Positions 52,554 to 62,088 of a stretch of 64,000 nucleotides of DNA are shown here, one piece after another. The stretch is from positions 4,526,001-4,590,000 of the forward strand of contig NZ_CP032382.1 in assembly GCF_003589925.1 (NCBI RefSeq), given 5' to 3'. The notes beneath the pieces were generated by a model. That model saw only the letters and a program-made list of their open reading frames with translations. It had not been told where the DNA came from and did no database searches. The position numbers and the translations under genes are program-made. Position 1 is the stretch's first letter. Every line of letters begins with the position of its first letter. The DNA is from Chryseolinea soli (GTDB taxonomy: Bacteria; Bacteroidota; Bacteroidia; Cytophagales; Cyclobacteriaceae).

Positions 52554-52578
52554 ACAGGGCGATGTTTCATCGCCCTGT
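52554..52578 (+). terminator. Intrinsic terminator after susD
   Basis: ACAGGGCGATG / CATCGCCCTGT (11-bp perfect stem, 3-nt loop) followed by a run of T, 24 bp after the SusD stop. It ends 15 bp before the next start codon, so the FG-GAP gene is expressed either by read-through or from a promoter overlapping the susD end. Confidence 0.9.
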
Positions 52579-52593
52579 TTTTTTACTTTTCAG

Positions 52594-55500
52594 ATGAATT
52601 CACCAGAACCTATGCTCAAAAATACCCTCCCGCTATTCGCCCTTGTTCTTTTTCTCGCCATGGGTTGTCATACGCAACCCACCCGCTTCGAGCTTTTGCC
52701 TTCCGGCACCACGGGCATTGCGTTCAATAACCTGCTGACGGAGAGCGATACGCTCAACATCCTGTCGTTCGAGTACATGTACAACGGTGGTGGCGTTGGC
52801 GTAGGCGATTTTAACAACGACGGTTTGACGGACATATTCTTTGCCGGGAACATGGTGACCAGCAAACTCTATCTCAACAAAGGCAACTTCCGTTTCGACG
52901 ATATTACGGAGCCAGCGAAGGTGACCACAAAATATTGGTGCACCGGCATTTCAGTAGTCGACATCGACCAGGACGGTTGGATGGACATCTATGTGTGCAC
53001 CGTAAATCCCCACGACGACAGATCGACGCCCAACCTGCTTTTCCACAACAAGGGCGTCGGCGACAACGGCGTTCCCGTGTTCGAGGAAGTGGCCGCCGCA
53101 GTGGGCCTGGCCGATCGGAGCTACTCCACCCAGGCTGCCTTCCTGGACTATGACCTCGACGGCGATCTCGACATGTACCTGCTCACTAACGCGCTGGAAA
53201 ACTACACACGGAACTCACCCACCGGGCAACACACCGACGGCACGGGCAAGAGCGTAGACAAGCTCTTCCGAAACAACGGTCCTGCCAACGGGCTGCCGCA
53301 TTTTGAAGATGTGTCTGCCGCGGCCGGGATCCGCACGGAGGGATGGGGACTCGGCATCGTGGTGGACGACCTCAATCGCGATGGCAAGCCCGATGTGTAT
53401 GCGGCCAACGACTTCCTCTCCAATGATCACGTCTACATCAATCGTGGCGACGGCACCTTTGGGAACGAGAAGGAGCGCATGAAACACACGGAATACAACG
53501 GTATGGGGGCCGACATCGGCGATATCAACAATGACGGCCTGGACGACATCCTGGTGGTTGATATGTTTCCCGAAGACAACCTGCGGCAAAAGACGATGTT
53601 TAGCGGCATCGGCTACGACCGGTTCAAAAAAAATATCCAGATGAAATACCAGCCGCAGTACGTGCGCAACGTCCTGCAACTCAACAACGGCAACGGTACC
53701 TATAGCGACATCGGCTATCTCTCGGGCCTCTATGCCACCGACTGGAGTTGGAGCGGTCTCATCGCCGATGTGGACAACGACGGCTGGCAGGATGTGCTCA
53801 TCACCAACGGCTATCGCAAGGACATCACTAACCTCGACTTTGTTACCTACAGCAAGGAGTCCAGTATGTTTGGCACGGACGCCACGCGGATGAAAAAAAC
53901 GTTAGATGCTGTGAATAAGATTGAAGGCGTGAAGAAGCCCGATCTTATTTTCAAGAACAACGGCGACCTGCGCTTCACCAACAAATCGAAAGAATGGGGA
54001 TTGACGCACGAAGCCTATGGCAACGGCGCCGCCTATGCCGACTTCGACAACGATGGTGATCTCGACATGGTGATCAACAACATCAATGATGAAGCATCGG
54101 TATATAAAAATAATGCGCGCGAGCTTGAGCCTGGAAAAAGCAACTACTTACGCATCGCCCTGAAAGGTCCGGCGGGAAACCGGAGCGGGTTGGGTGCGCA
54201 GATCGAGATCCGTCAAGGTAATAAAATACAATACCGCGAGTTTGAAACGCAGCGCGGTTTTCAATCTTCGGTGGAGCCTTTTGTTCACTTCGGATTGGAT
54301 AGCCTCACACAGCTTGACGAACTGGCGATTCGCTGGCCGGATGGACATGAGCAGACATTGAAAAATGTGAAGGCCAATCAAGTCTTGACGTTGGCGTATA
54401 CCGATGCCGTTAAGCCTGCAGCGGCCGATTCTGCCGGTTTCTGGGCATTGCCCCTGGAGGAGATGGCTTCATTGGTCTCTTTTGGGAAGGTGACCGCTGC
54501 TACCGGTCTTTCCTACAAACACGAAGAAGACGAGTATATCGACTACAAAGCCACAGCCACCTTGCCTCAAAAATATTCGCAGGCCGGCCCGGGTCTTACC
54601 ATCGGCGATGTCAACCAGGACGGTCTCGACGATGTGCTGTTGTGCGGCGCGGCCGCCCGCGGCACCACGATGTTCATTCAGCAAAAGAACGGGACGTTCA
54701 AAAAAGATTCGCTGGGTGCAAAGCCACAGGAGGACATGAGCATGCTTTTGTTCGATGCCGATGGCGACAACGACCTGGACCTGTATTGTGTCAGCGGCAG
54801 CTCTGAATTCGGCGCGGCGCCGAGTGCCTATCAGGACCGTTTTTATCGCAACAACGGTAAGAAACTTGTAGAGGACACCACGGCCCTGCCAAAGGAAAAC
54901 GCCAGTGGGAGCACCGTAGTCGCCACCGATTTTGACAAGGATGGCGACCTCGACCTTTTTGTGGGCGGAAGGATTGTGCCTGGGCGTTATCCCGAAGCCC
55001 CGCAAAGCTTCCTGTTGCAAAACGATGGAAAAGGAAATTTTATTGATGTAACAAAATCGGTGGCGCCCCTGCTCGAGCGTGTGGGCATGATCACCGGTGC
55101 GCTGTGGACCGATTTCGACAACGATGGCTGGACCGACCTGGTCATCGTAGGAGAGTGGATGCCCGTTTCCTTCTACAAAAACAACCAGGGCAAGGCCTTC
55201 TCAAAAGCCTTCGAAGACGCCCCCGGTTGGTGGACCAGCATCACCGGCGACGACATAGACCACGACGGCGATGTTGACTACATCTGTGGGAACCTTGGAC
55301 TCAACTCGCTGTTCCAGGCTTCGCCAGAAGAGCCCGTCAGCATCTATGCAAAAGATTTTGATGGCAACGGCTCGTTCGACCCGCTGGTGACGCGCTATGT
55401 GCAGGGCAAGGAATATTTAACGCATCCGCGCGAGACACTGACCGACCAGATCGTGAGCTTGAAACGCAAACTAGTTCGCTATGCCGTCTACGGAGGCGCT

Positions 55501-56163
55501 TCTATACAGGACATCCTTACGCCGGAACAACTGCAAGGCGCGCTGGTCTATCGTGCGACAACGCTGTCATCATCCTATGTGGAGAATCTCGGTGGAGGCA
55601 AATTCAAAATAACAGCTTTGCCGGTGGAAGCTCAATTCGCCCCCTTGAACGGCGTTCAAATAACCGACCTGAATGGCGATCATCACCCCGATGTCCTTGG
55701 CATAGGCAATTCCTATGCGGCCGATCCGCTTACCGGCTATTACGATGCCGGCACGGGGGTGTGCTTGCTGGGCGATGGAAAAGGAAACTTCCAGGCGCTC
55801 CCCGTCAGAAAGAGCAACTTTGCTGTTGACACCGATGCCAAGAGCCTGGGCCTGCTGAGGCGGGCAAACAACATACCGCTGTACATCGCTACAGCGAACC
55901 GCGATAGTTTGCAGGCATGGGAGCAACTGCCCTCAGACTATCCCCGGCTCCAGCAGTGGATAACCCCGGGACGGACGGATGTGCAGGCCGAACTCAAATG
56001 GGCCGATGGCAAAGTGGAGAAAAGAGAGCTATACTATGGTTCGGGCTACTTGTCGCAATCCACCCGTGTGATCCCGATTTTTTCCGGGGTACAGGAAGTC
56101 TGGCTAAAAGACAGTGCCGGCAATCGACGGAAGGTCTGGGGGACCGGCGCCGGGTCAAAATAA
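52594..56163 (+). CDS. Large FG-GAP/VCBS-repeat lipoprotein with ASPIC/UnbV domain
   Basis: 1189 residues (ATG at codon 7 is an equally good start). SPII signal with lipobox AMGC. Many calcium-binding FG-GAP/VCBS blades of the form 'GDFNNDGLTDIFFAG', 'DIDQDGWMDIYVC', 'DYDLDGDLDMYLL', 'DVNQDGLDDVLLCG', 'DFDKDGDLDLFVGG' occur in two sets (~65-505 and ~665-1090). Between them an ASPIC/UnbV domain lies at ~520-602 ('GNRSGLGAQIEIRQGNKIQYREFETQRGFQSS', 'RWPDGHEQTLKNV'). Such proteins often follow SusC/SusD genes in Bacteroidota and are thought to bind or process surface polymers; enzymatic activity is unproven. It is separated from SusD by a terminator. Confidence 0.92.
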   Translation: MNSPEPMLKNTLPLFALVLFLAMGCHTQPTRFELLPSGTTGIAFNNLLTESDTLNILSFEYMYNGGGVGVGDFNNDGLTDIFFAGNMVTSKLYLNKGNFRFDDITEPAKVTTKYWCTGISVVDIDQDGWMDIYVCTVNPHDDRSTPNLLFHNKGVGDNGVPVFEEVAAAVGLADRSYSTQAAFLDYDLDGDLDMYLLTNALENYTRNSPTGQHTDGTGKSVDKLFRNNGPANGLPHFEDVSAAAGIRTEGWGLGIVVDDLNRDGKPDVYAANDFLSNDHVYINRGDGTFGNEKERMKHTEYNGMGADIGDINNDGLDDILVVDMFPEDNLRQKTMFSGIGYDRFKKNIQMKYQPQYVRNVLQLNNGNGTYSDIGYLSGLYATDWSWSGLIADVDNDGWQDVLITNGYRKDITNLDFVTYSKESSMFGTDATRMKKTLDAVNKIEGVKKPDLIFKNNGDLRFTNKSKEWGLTHEAYGNGAAYADFDNDGDLDMVINNINDEASVYKNNARELEPGKSNYLRIALKGPAGNRSGLGAQIEIRQGNKIQYREFETQRGFQSSVEPFVHFGLDSLTQLDELAIRWPDGHEQTLKNVKANQVLTLAYTDAVKPAAADSAGFWALPLEEMASLVSFGKVTAATGLSYKHEEDEYIDYKATATLPQKYSQAGPGLTIGDVNQDGLDDVLLCGAAARGTTMFIQQKNGTFKKDSLGAKPQEDMSMLLFDADGDNDLDLYCVSGSSEFGAAPSAYQDRFYRNNGKKLVEDTTALPKENASGSTVVATDFDKDGDLDLFVGGRIVPGRYPEAPQSFLLQNDGKGNFIDVTKSVAPLLERVGMITGALWTDFDNDGWTDLVIVGEWMPVSFYKNNQGKAFSKAFEDAPGWWTSITGDDIDHDGDVDYICGNLGLNSLFQASPEEPVSIYAKDFDGNGSFDPLVTRYVQGKEYLTHPRETLTDQIVSLKRKLVRYAVYGGASIQDILTPEQLQGALVYRATTLSSSYVENLGGGKFKITALPVEAQFAPLNGVQITDLNGDHHPDVLGIGNSYAADPLTGYYDAGTGVCLLGDGKGNFQALPVRKSNFAVDTDAKSLGLLRRANNIPLYIATANRDSLQAWEQLPSDYPRLQQWITPGRTDVQAELKWADGKVEKRELYYGSGYLSQSTRVIPIFSGVQEVWLKDSAGNRRKVWGTGAGSK

Positions 56164-57757
<1,594 letters not shown>

Positions 57758-57758
<1 letters not shown>

Positions 57759-58879
57759 TGAAGCGTGTAGAGCCCGTCACCACCAAAGCCCAACTTGAAG
57801 CATTTATCGATTTCCCGCATGATCACTATAAGGATGATCCTTGCTATGTGCCCGAGTTGTTCATCGCCCAGCGGGATCTGCTGACCCCCGGCAAGCATCC
57901 TTTTCACGAGCATTCGCCGGTGCAGCTTTTTCTGGCCTACGACAAAGACAAAGTGGTGGGGCGCATCGCAGGCATTCTCAACAAAAACCACAACACATTC
58001 AATAAAACCGAAGACGGATTCTTCGGATTTTTTGATGCCGTGAACGACGGCGAGATCAACGCGTTGCTGTTTCAACAAGCCGAACAATGGCTTCGCGACA
58101 AAGGCGCCAAGACCATCATCGGGCCAGCCAACTTTTCGACCAACGAAACCTGCGGCCTGCTCATTGCCGGCTTCGATACACCGCCGTTCGCCATGATGAC
58201 CTACAACAAGGAATATTACGAGTCCCTGTTGAACCAGGCCGGCTTTCGCAAGAAGGTGGACCTCATTGCCTACCGCTTTGGCGAAGACGGCTACGACGAC
58301 AAATCCGTGCGCGTAAAGAAGGCATTGCTGGATCGCCTCCAGTCAAAAGGCATTACGATCCGGCCCGTCGTCAAGAAGAATTTCGAACAGGAAGTTGCCC
58401 GGATCCGCGAGGTCTACAACTCGGCCTGGGACCGCAACCTCGGCTTTGTGCCGATGACGGAAAAGGAGTTCGACTACCTGGCCAAAGACATGAAAATGAT
58501 CCTGGACACCGACTTCTGCCTGGTGGCCGAAAAGGACGGGAAAGCGATCGGCTTTGCGCTGGCCATTCCCGACATCAACCAACTGCTCATCAACATCAAG
58601 CGCGGACGGTTGTTGCCTTTCGGATTGTTCAAACTTCTTTTTGGTTTGAAAAAGATCAACGGCATCCGTGTCATCGCCCTGGGGGTGATGGAAGGATACC
58701 GCAAGCTGGGCATTGAAGCGTGTTTTTATGGCACCATCATCGAAGCGTATCGCCGCAAGAAATTCAAGCGCGCGGAAGCTTCGTGGATCTTGGAAGACAA
58801 CGATCTCATGAATAATGCCTTGCTGCATGTGAAGGGCGTGCCCCACAAGCGCTACAGGATCTTTGAGAAAGCGATATGA
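57758..58879 (+). CDS. GNAT-fold acyltransferase, candidate bacterial ceramide synthase
   Basis: 373 residues, soluble, no signal peptide. The first ~110 residues ('FIDFPHDHYKDDPCYVPELFIAQRDLL', 'FLAYDKDKVVGRIAGILNKNHN') and the last ~140 ('FCLVAEKDGKAIGFALAIPDINQLL', 'IRVIALGVMEGYRKLGIEACFYGTIIEAYRRKKFKRAEASWILEDNDLMN') read as GNAT-type modules; 'GYRKLGIEA' fits the acyl-CoA pyrophosphate loop. The 'DDPCYVPEL' opening is reminiscent of YghO-like proteins. In Caulobacter a GNAT-family protein acylates the sphingoid base (bCerS). This gene's fixed position between an SPT-like and an SDR gene, overlapping both (1 nt and 4 nt), makes the same N-acylation role likely. The annotation is inference; no activity is readable from sequence. 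Confidence 0.75.
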
Positions 58880-59862
58880 AAGAACGCGTGCTGATCACCG
58901 GGGCGAGTGGATTTGTGGGGTATCACCTCATCGAGGAGGCCTTGGCAAAAGGCCTGGAGGTGTCCGCCGCGGTGCGCGCGTCGAGCCGGGTGGATCACCT
59001 GCGGAATTTGCCGGTCCAGTTTGTGACCACCGATTTTTCGGATGTCAGGGCCATCCGGGCAGAGCTGGAGGCGAAGGACTATCAATACGTGATCCACGCA
59101 GCCGGGGCGACCAAAGCCCTGAGCGAGGCCTCCTACAACGAGGTCAACGCCGTGTACACACGCAACCTGGCACGGGCCGTGTCGGAGGTGCAGGTGCCGT
59201 TGAAGAAATTTGTTTTCCTCAGCAGCCTCGCGGCCATGGGCCCTGCAAAGAATGGGCACCCCATCCTGGAAAAGGACGCGCCGAACCCGGTGACATTCTA
59301 TGGAAAAAGCAAGTTGCTGGCCGAAAGCTATCTCTCGGCCTTGGACGGCCTGCCCTCCATCGTGTTGCGCCCCACAGCCGTATATGGCCCCCGTGACCGC
59401 GATATTTTCATCATCCTGAAAACCATCGCACAAGGCTTGGAGCCCTACATCGGGAGAAAGCCACAGCAGTTGAGCTTCATTTATGTGAAAGATCTGGCGG
59501 CGGTGAGCATAGGGGCTTTGTTCAGTTCAGTTGTCAAAGGATCGTATAACGTATCCGATGGGGGAAGTTATGACCGCTATGAACTGGCCAACATTACCAA
59601 AGAAATATTGCACAAGAAGACGTTAAAGGTTCATATCCCCATGGGGATGGTAAAAGCCATGGCGTTTGTCCAGGAGACCCTGGGACGGATGCAGGGCAGC
59701 ATGCCGGCGCTGAACCAGGACAAGCTGGCCGAGCTCACGGCCGCCAACTGGTCGTGCAGCATCGACAGCATCCGGAAGGACCTTGGATTTTCGCCCCGCT
59801 ACACGCTGGCGCAGGGGTTAGACGAAACCCTTCAATGGTACAAAGCCAATCGCTGGCTCTAG
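58876..59862 (+). CDS. Extended SDR (NAD-dependent epimerase/dehydratase), candidate ketosphinganine/ceramide reductase
   Basis: 328 residues. Rossmann motif 'VLITGASGFVGYHLIEEAL' (GxxGxxG, residues 7-13), 'VIHAAGATKA', catalytic Ser in 'FLSSLAAMG', and the YxxxK pair in 'FYGKSKLLAESYL'. The C-terminal half has 'RPTAVYGPRDRDIF' and 'FIYVKDLA', as in extended SDRs. By family and gene order it corresponds to CerR of Caulobacter and the 3-ketosphinganine reductase of Bacteroides, which reduce the 3-keto group formed by SPT. It is the third gene of the operon, overlapping the GNAT gene by 4 nt (ATGA). A nucleotide-sugar epimerase is the alternative, less likely here. Confidence 0.85.
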   Translation: MKERVLITGASGFVGYHLIEEALAKGLEVSAAVRASSRVDHLRNLPVQFVTTDFSDVRAIRAELEAKDYQYVIHAAGATKALSEASYNEVNAVYTRNLARAVSEVQVPLKKFVFLSSLAAMGPAKNGHPILEKDAPNPVTFYGKSKLLAESYLSALDGLPSIVLRPTAVYGPRDRDIFIILKTIAQGLEPYIGRKPQQLSFIYVKDLAAVSIGALFSSVVKGSYNVSDGGSYDRYELANITKEILHKKTLKVHIPMGMVKAMAFVQETLGRMQGSMPALNQDKLAELTAANWSCSIDSIRKDLGFSPRYTLAQGLDETLQWYKANRWL

Positions 59863-59895
59863 GTGAACCCAAACAAAAGACTTTAATAAAATGCT

Positions 59896-61221
59896 ATGAA
59901 AGAACAGATCGAACAAGCAAATGGAAAGCTGGGCATATTGATCCCTGGCCTGGGTGCCGTGGCGACCACCATGATCGCCGGTGTGGAGGCCGTGAAGAAG
60001 GGATTGGCACAACCTGTCGGTTCGCTCACTCAAACCGGCAACATCCGCCTGGGAAAACGCACCGAGAACCGCTATCCCAAAATAAAGGACTTTGTGCCCC
60101 TGGCCGATCTGAACGACATCGTGTTTGGCGGATGGGATGTATACACCGACAACGTCTATGAAGCCGCGGTGAACGCCAAAGTGTTGGAGCTTGGATTGCT
60201 TCAACCCATTAAGGACGAGTTGGAAAAGATCAAGCCCATGAAGGCGGTCTTCGACAAAACCTACATCCGGAACCTGGACGGCACCAACATCAAGGAAGCG
60301 GCGACCAAGTTCGACCTCGCGCTGGCCGTGATGGAAGACATCGACAACTTCAAAAAAGAAAACGGATGCTCGCGCCTCGTCATGGTGTGGTGCGGCTCCA
60401 CAGAGAAATACATCGAAGAAGCAGACGTTCACCAGAACATCTATGCTTTCGAAGACGGCTTGCGCAACAACGATCCGCTCATTTCGCCCAGCATGATCTA
60501 TGCCTATGCCGCCATCAAAAAAGGAGTGCCGTTTGCCAACGGTGCGCCTAACCTGACATGCGACATCCCGGCGCTGATCGAACTGGCCAAAGAAAACGGT
60601 GTGCCCATCGGGGGCAAGGATTTCAAGACGGGGCAGACCCTGATGAAAACCATTCTCGCTCCCGGCCTGCACGCGCGTTCGCTGGGTATCCGCGGATGGT
60701 TCTCCACAAACATTCTCGGCAACCGCGACGGCCTCGTGCTGGACGACCCGGATAACTTCAAGACCAAGGAAGTGTCCAAGTTGGGCGTGCTGGAAGATAT
60801 TTTGCAACCCGAGCTGAGCCCGGAACTCTACGGCGACCTGTATCACAAGATCCGCATCAACTATTATCCGCCGCACGGCGACAACAAGGAAAGCTGGGAC
60901 AACATCGACATCTTCGGATGGTTGGGTTACCCGATGCAGATCAAGATCAATTTCCTGTGTCGCGACTCGATCCTGGCGGCTCCCATCGTATTGGACCTGG
61001 CCTTGTTCTTCGACCTGGCCAAGCGCGCGAACATGAGCGGCATCCAGGAATGGTTGTCGTTCTACTTCAAGTCGCCGCAAACTGCGCCGGGCTTGCGTCC
61101 GGAGCATGACATCTTCAAACAATTGATCAAGCTGCAGAATACGCTGCGTCACATCATGGGCGAAGATCTCATTACGCACTTGGGCCTGGATTACTACCAG
61201 GATCTGGTGGAGTCATTGTAA
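59896..61221 (+). CDS. ino1: Inositol-3-phosphate synthase (myo-inositol-1-phosphate synthase)
   Basis: 441 residues. NAD-binding 'GILIPGLGAVATTMIAGVEAVKKG' at the N-terminus. The family's most diagnostic block is complete: 'PIGGKDFKTGQTLMKTILAPGLHARSLGIRGWFSTNILGNRDGLVL' (contains the GxDFKxGQT and NxLGNxDG motifs, ~235-280). 'YYPPHGDNKESWDNIDIFGWLG' follows near 320. The enzyme isomerises glucose-6-phosphate to inositol-3-phosphate in the cytosol, using NAD as an internal cofactor. Bacteroidota use it to make phosphatidylinositol and inositol-phosphoceramide. It lies 33 bp after the SDR gene and 6 bp before a PgpA-type phosphatase gene, so a dedicated role in lipid head-group supply is likely. 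Confidence 0.95.
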   Translation: MKEQIEQANGKLGILIPGLGAVATTMIAGVEAVKKGLAQPVGSLTQTGNIRLGKRTENRYPKIKDFVPLADLNDIVFGGWDVYTDNVYEAAVNAKVLELGLLQPIKDELEKIKPMKAVFDKTYIRNLDGTNIKEAATKFDLALAVMEDIDNFKKENGCSRLVMVWCGSTEKYIEEADVHQNIYAFEDGLRNNDPLISPSMIYAYAAIKKGVPFANGAPNLTCDIPALIELAKENGVPIGGKDFKTGQTLMKTILAPGLHARSLGIRGWFSTNILGNRDGLVLDDPDNFKTKEVSKLGVLEDILQPELSPELYGDLYHKIRINYYPPHGDNKESWDNIDIFGWLGYPMQIKINFLCRDSILAAPIVLDLALFFDLAKRANMSGIQEWLSFYFKSPQTAPGLRPEHDIFKQLIKLQNTLRHIMGEDLITHLGLDYYQDLVESL

Positions 61222-61227
61222 GCTTGC

Positions 61228-61677
61228 ATGACCCTACACCAGATCATTGCAACCGTTGCAGGCATCGGATACATCCGCAAGGGAAGTGGCACGGTGGCCG
61301 CGGCCGTTTGCGCAATCGCCTGGTATGTATTTGCCGGCGGCGTTGATCCGGCGGTGGTCCTGTTCATTACCCTGGCCATCACCGCCATTGGTGTGTGGTC
61401 GGCCACGGTGGTGGAGCGATACTGGGGCATCGACAGTCATCGCGTCGTGATTGACGAAGTAGCGGGCATGGGCATCAGTGTGTTGTTCCTTCCCGTAAGT
61501 TTCGGCATCGGTCTGGCAGCCTTTGTGCTGTTCCGGTTTTTTGATATTGCCAAACCAGCCTATATCCGTTCGATGGAGAAACTTCCCCACGGATGGGGGG
61601 TGATGGCAGATGACGTGCTGGCGGGAATTTACACCAACATCCTGCTGCAGGTGGCTGTGAAACTATCCATACTCTGA
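61228..61677 (+). CDS. Phosphatidylglycerophosphatase A-type lipid phosphatase, candidate PIP phosphatase
   Basis: 149 residues, the full length of the PgpA family. Motifs: 'GYIRKGSGTVAAAV' (family GxxPxAPGT, here with Arg-Lys in place of Pro), 'DSHRVVIDEVAGMGI' (DEVxG), 'FVLFRFFDIAKPAYI' (FRxFDxxKP) and 'GWGVMADDVLAGIYTNI' (GxxDDxxAG). Four membrane segments are predicted. The textbook reaction removes phosphate from phosphatidylglycerophosphate. Next to an inositol-3-phosphate synthase, and given that a PgpA-like protein in the Bacteroides inositol-lipid cluster is a phosphatidylinositol-phosphate phosphatase, dephosphorylation of an inositol-phosphate lipid is the better inference. Confidence 0.88.
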   Translation: MTLHQIIATVAGIGYIRKGSGTVAAAVCAIAWYVFAGGVDPAVVLFITLAITAIGVWSATVVERYWGIDSHRVVIDEVAGMGISVLFLPVSFGIGLAAFVLFRFFDIAKPAYIRSMEKLPHGWGVMADDVLAGIYTNILLQVAVKLSIL

Positions 61678-62063
61678 TCATAAAAGACGGACTCATATTC
61701 CTGAAGTCACAAACGGCTTCACTTATCGCATCGCTGGTGGATTTTGCATGCACTATTGTTTGCGTTGAGGTGTTAGGAGTTTGGTATGGCCATGCCGGCA
61801 TTGTGGGGAATATCGTGGGAGCCATCACCAACTTCGTCATCGGCAGACAATGGGTGTTCATTTCTTCGGAAACGACCAACCTAAAGCAGCAGGCACTGCG
61901 CTATGCAATCGTTTGGATGGGTTATGTGGCGCTTGGTTTTTTATTGTTGGTGGCCGTGACGGACTACGTCAATATTAATTATGGTGTCGCAAAAGTACTG
62001 GTAGCGATTTTTTTAAGTGTTACGTATAACTACGTACTGCAAAAGAAATATGTATTTAAATAG
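61674..62063 (+). CDS. GtrA-family small membrane protein (putative lipid-linked flippase)
   Basis: About 129 residues, four transmembrane helices. The conserved opening 'IFLKSQTASLIASLVDF' and 'NIVGAITNFVIGRQWVF' plus the C-terminal 'NYVLQKKYVFK' are typical of GtrA/DPMS-like proteins, which flip lipid-linked sugars or serve as anchors. There is no ATG or TTG in frame; the only GTG (61737) would delete half of helix 1. The frame is open back to 61614. The best start is the non-standard CTG at 61674, which overlaps the PgpA stop (CTGA) in the way of an ATGA coupling; an ATC or ATA a few bases on is possible. It could move inositol or sphingolipid intermediates across the inner membrane. Confidence 0.75.
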   Translation: MIIKDGLIFLKSQTASLIASLVDFACTIVCVEVLGVWYGHAGIVGNIVGAITNFVIGRQWVFISSETTNLKQQALRYAIVWMGYVALGFLLLVAVTDYVNINYGVAKVLVAIFLSVTYNYVLQKKYVFK

Positions 62064-62088
62064 GCGCGTACGGCGCGCATGAAGTGTG

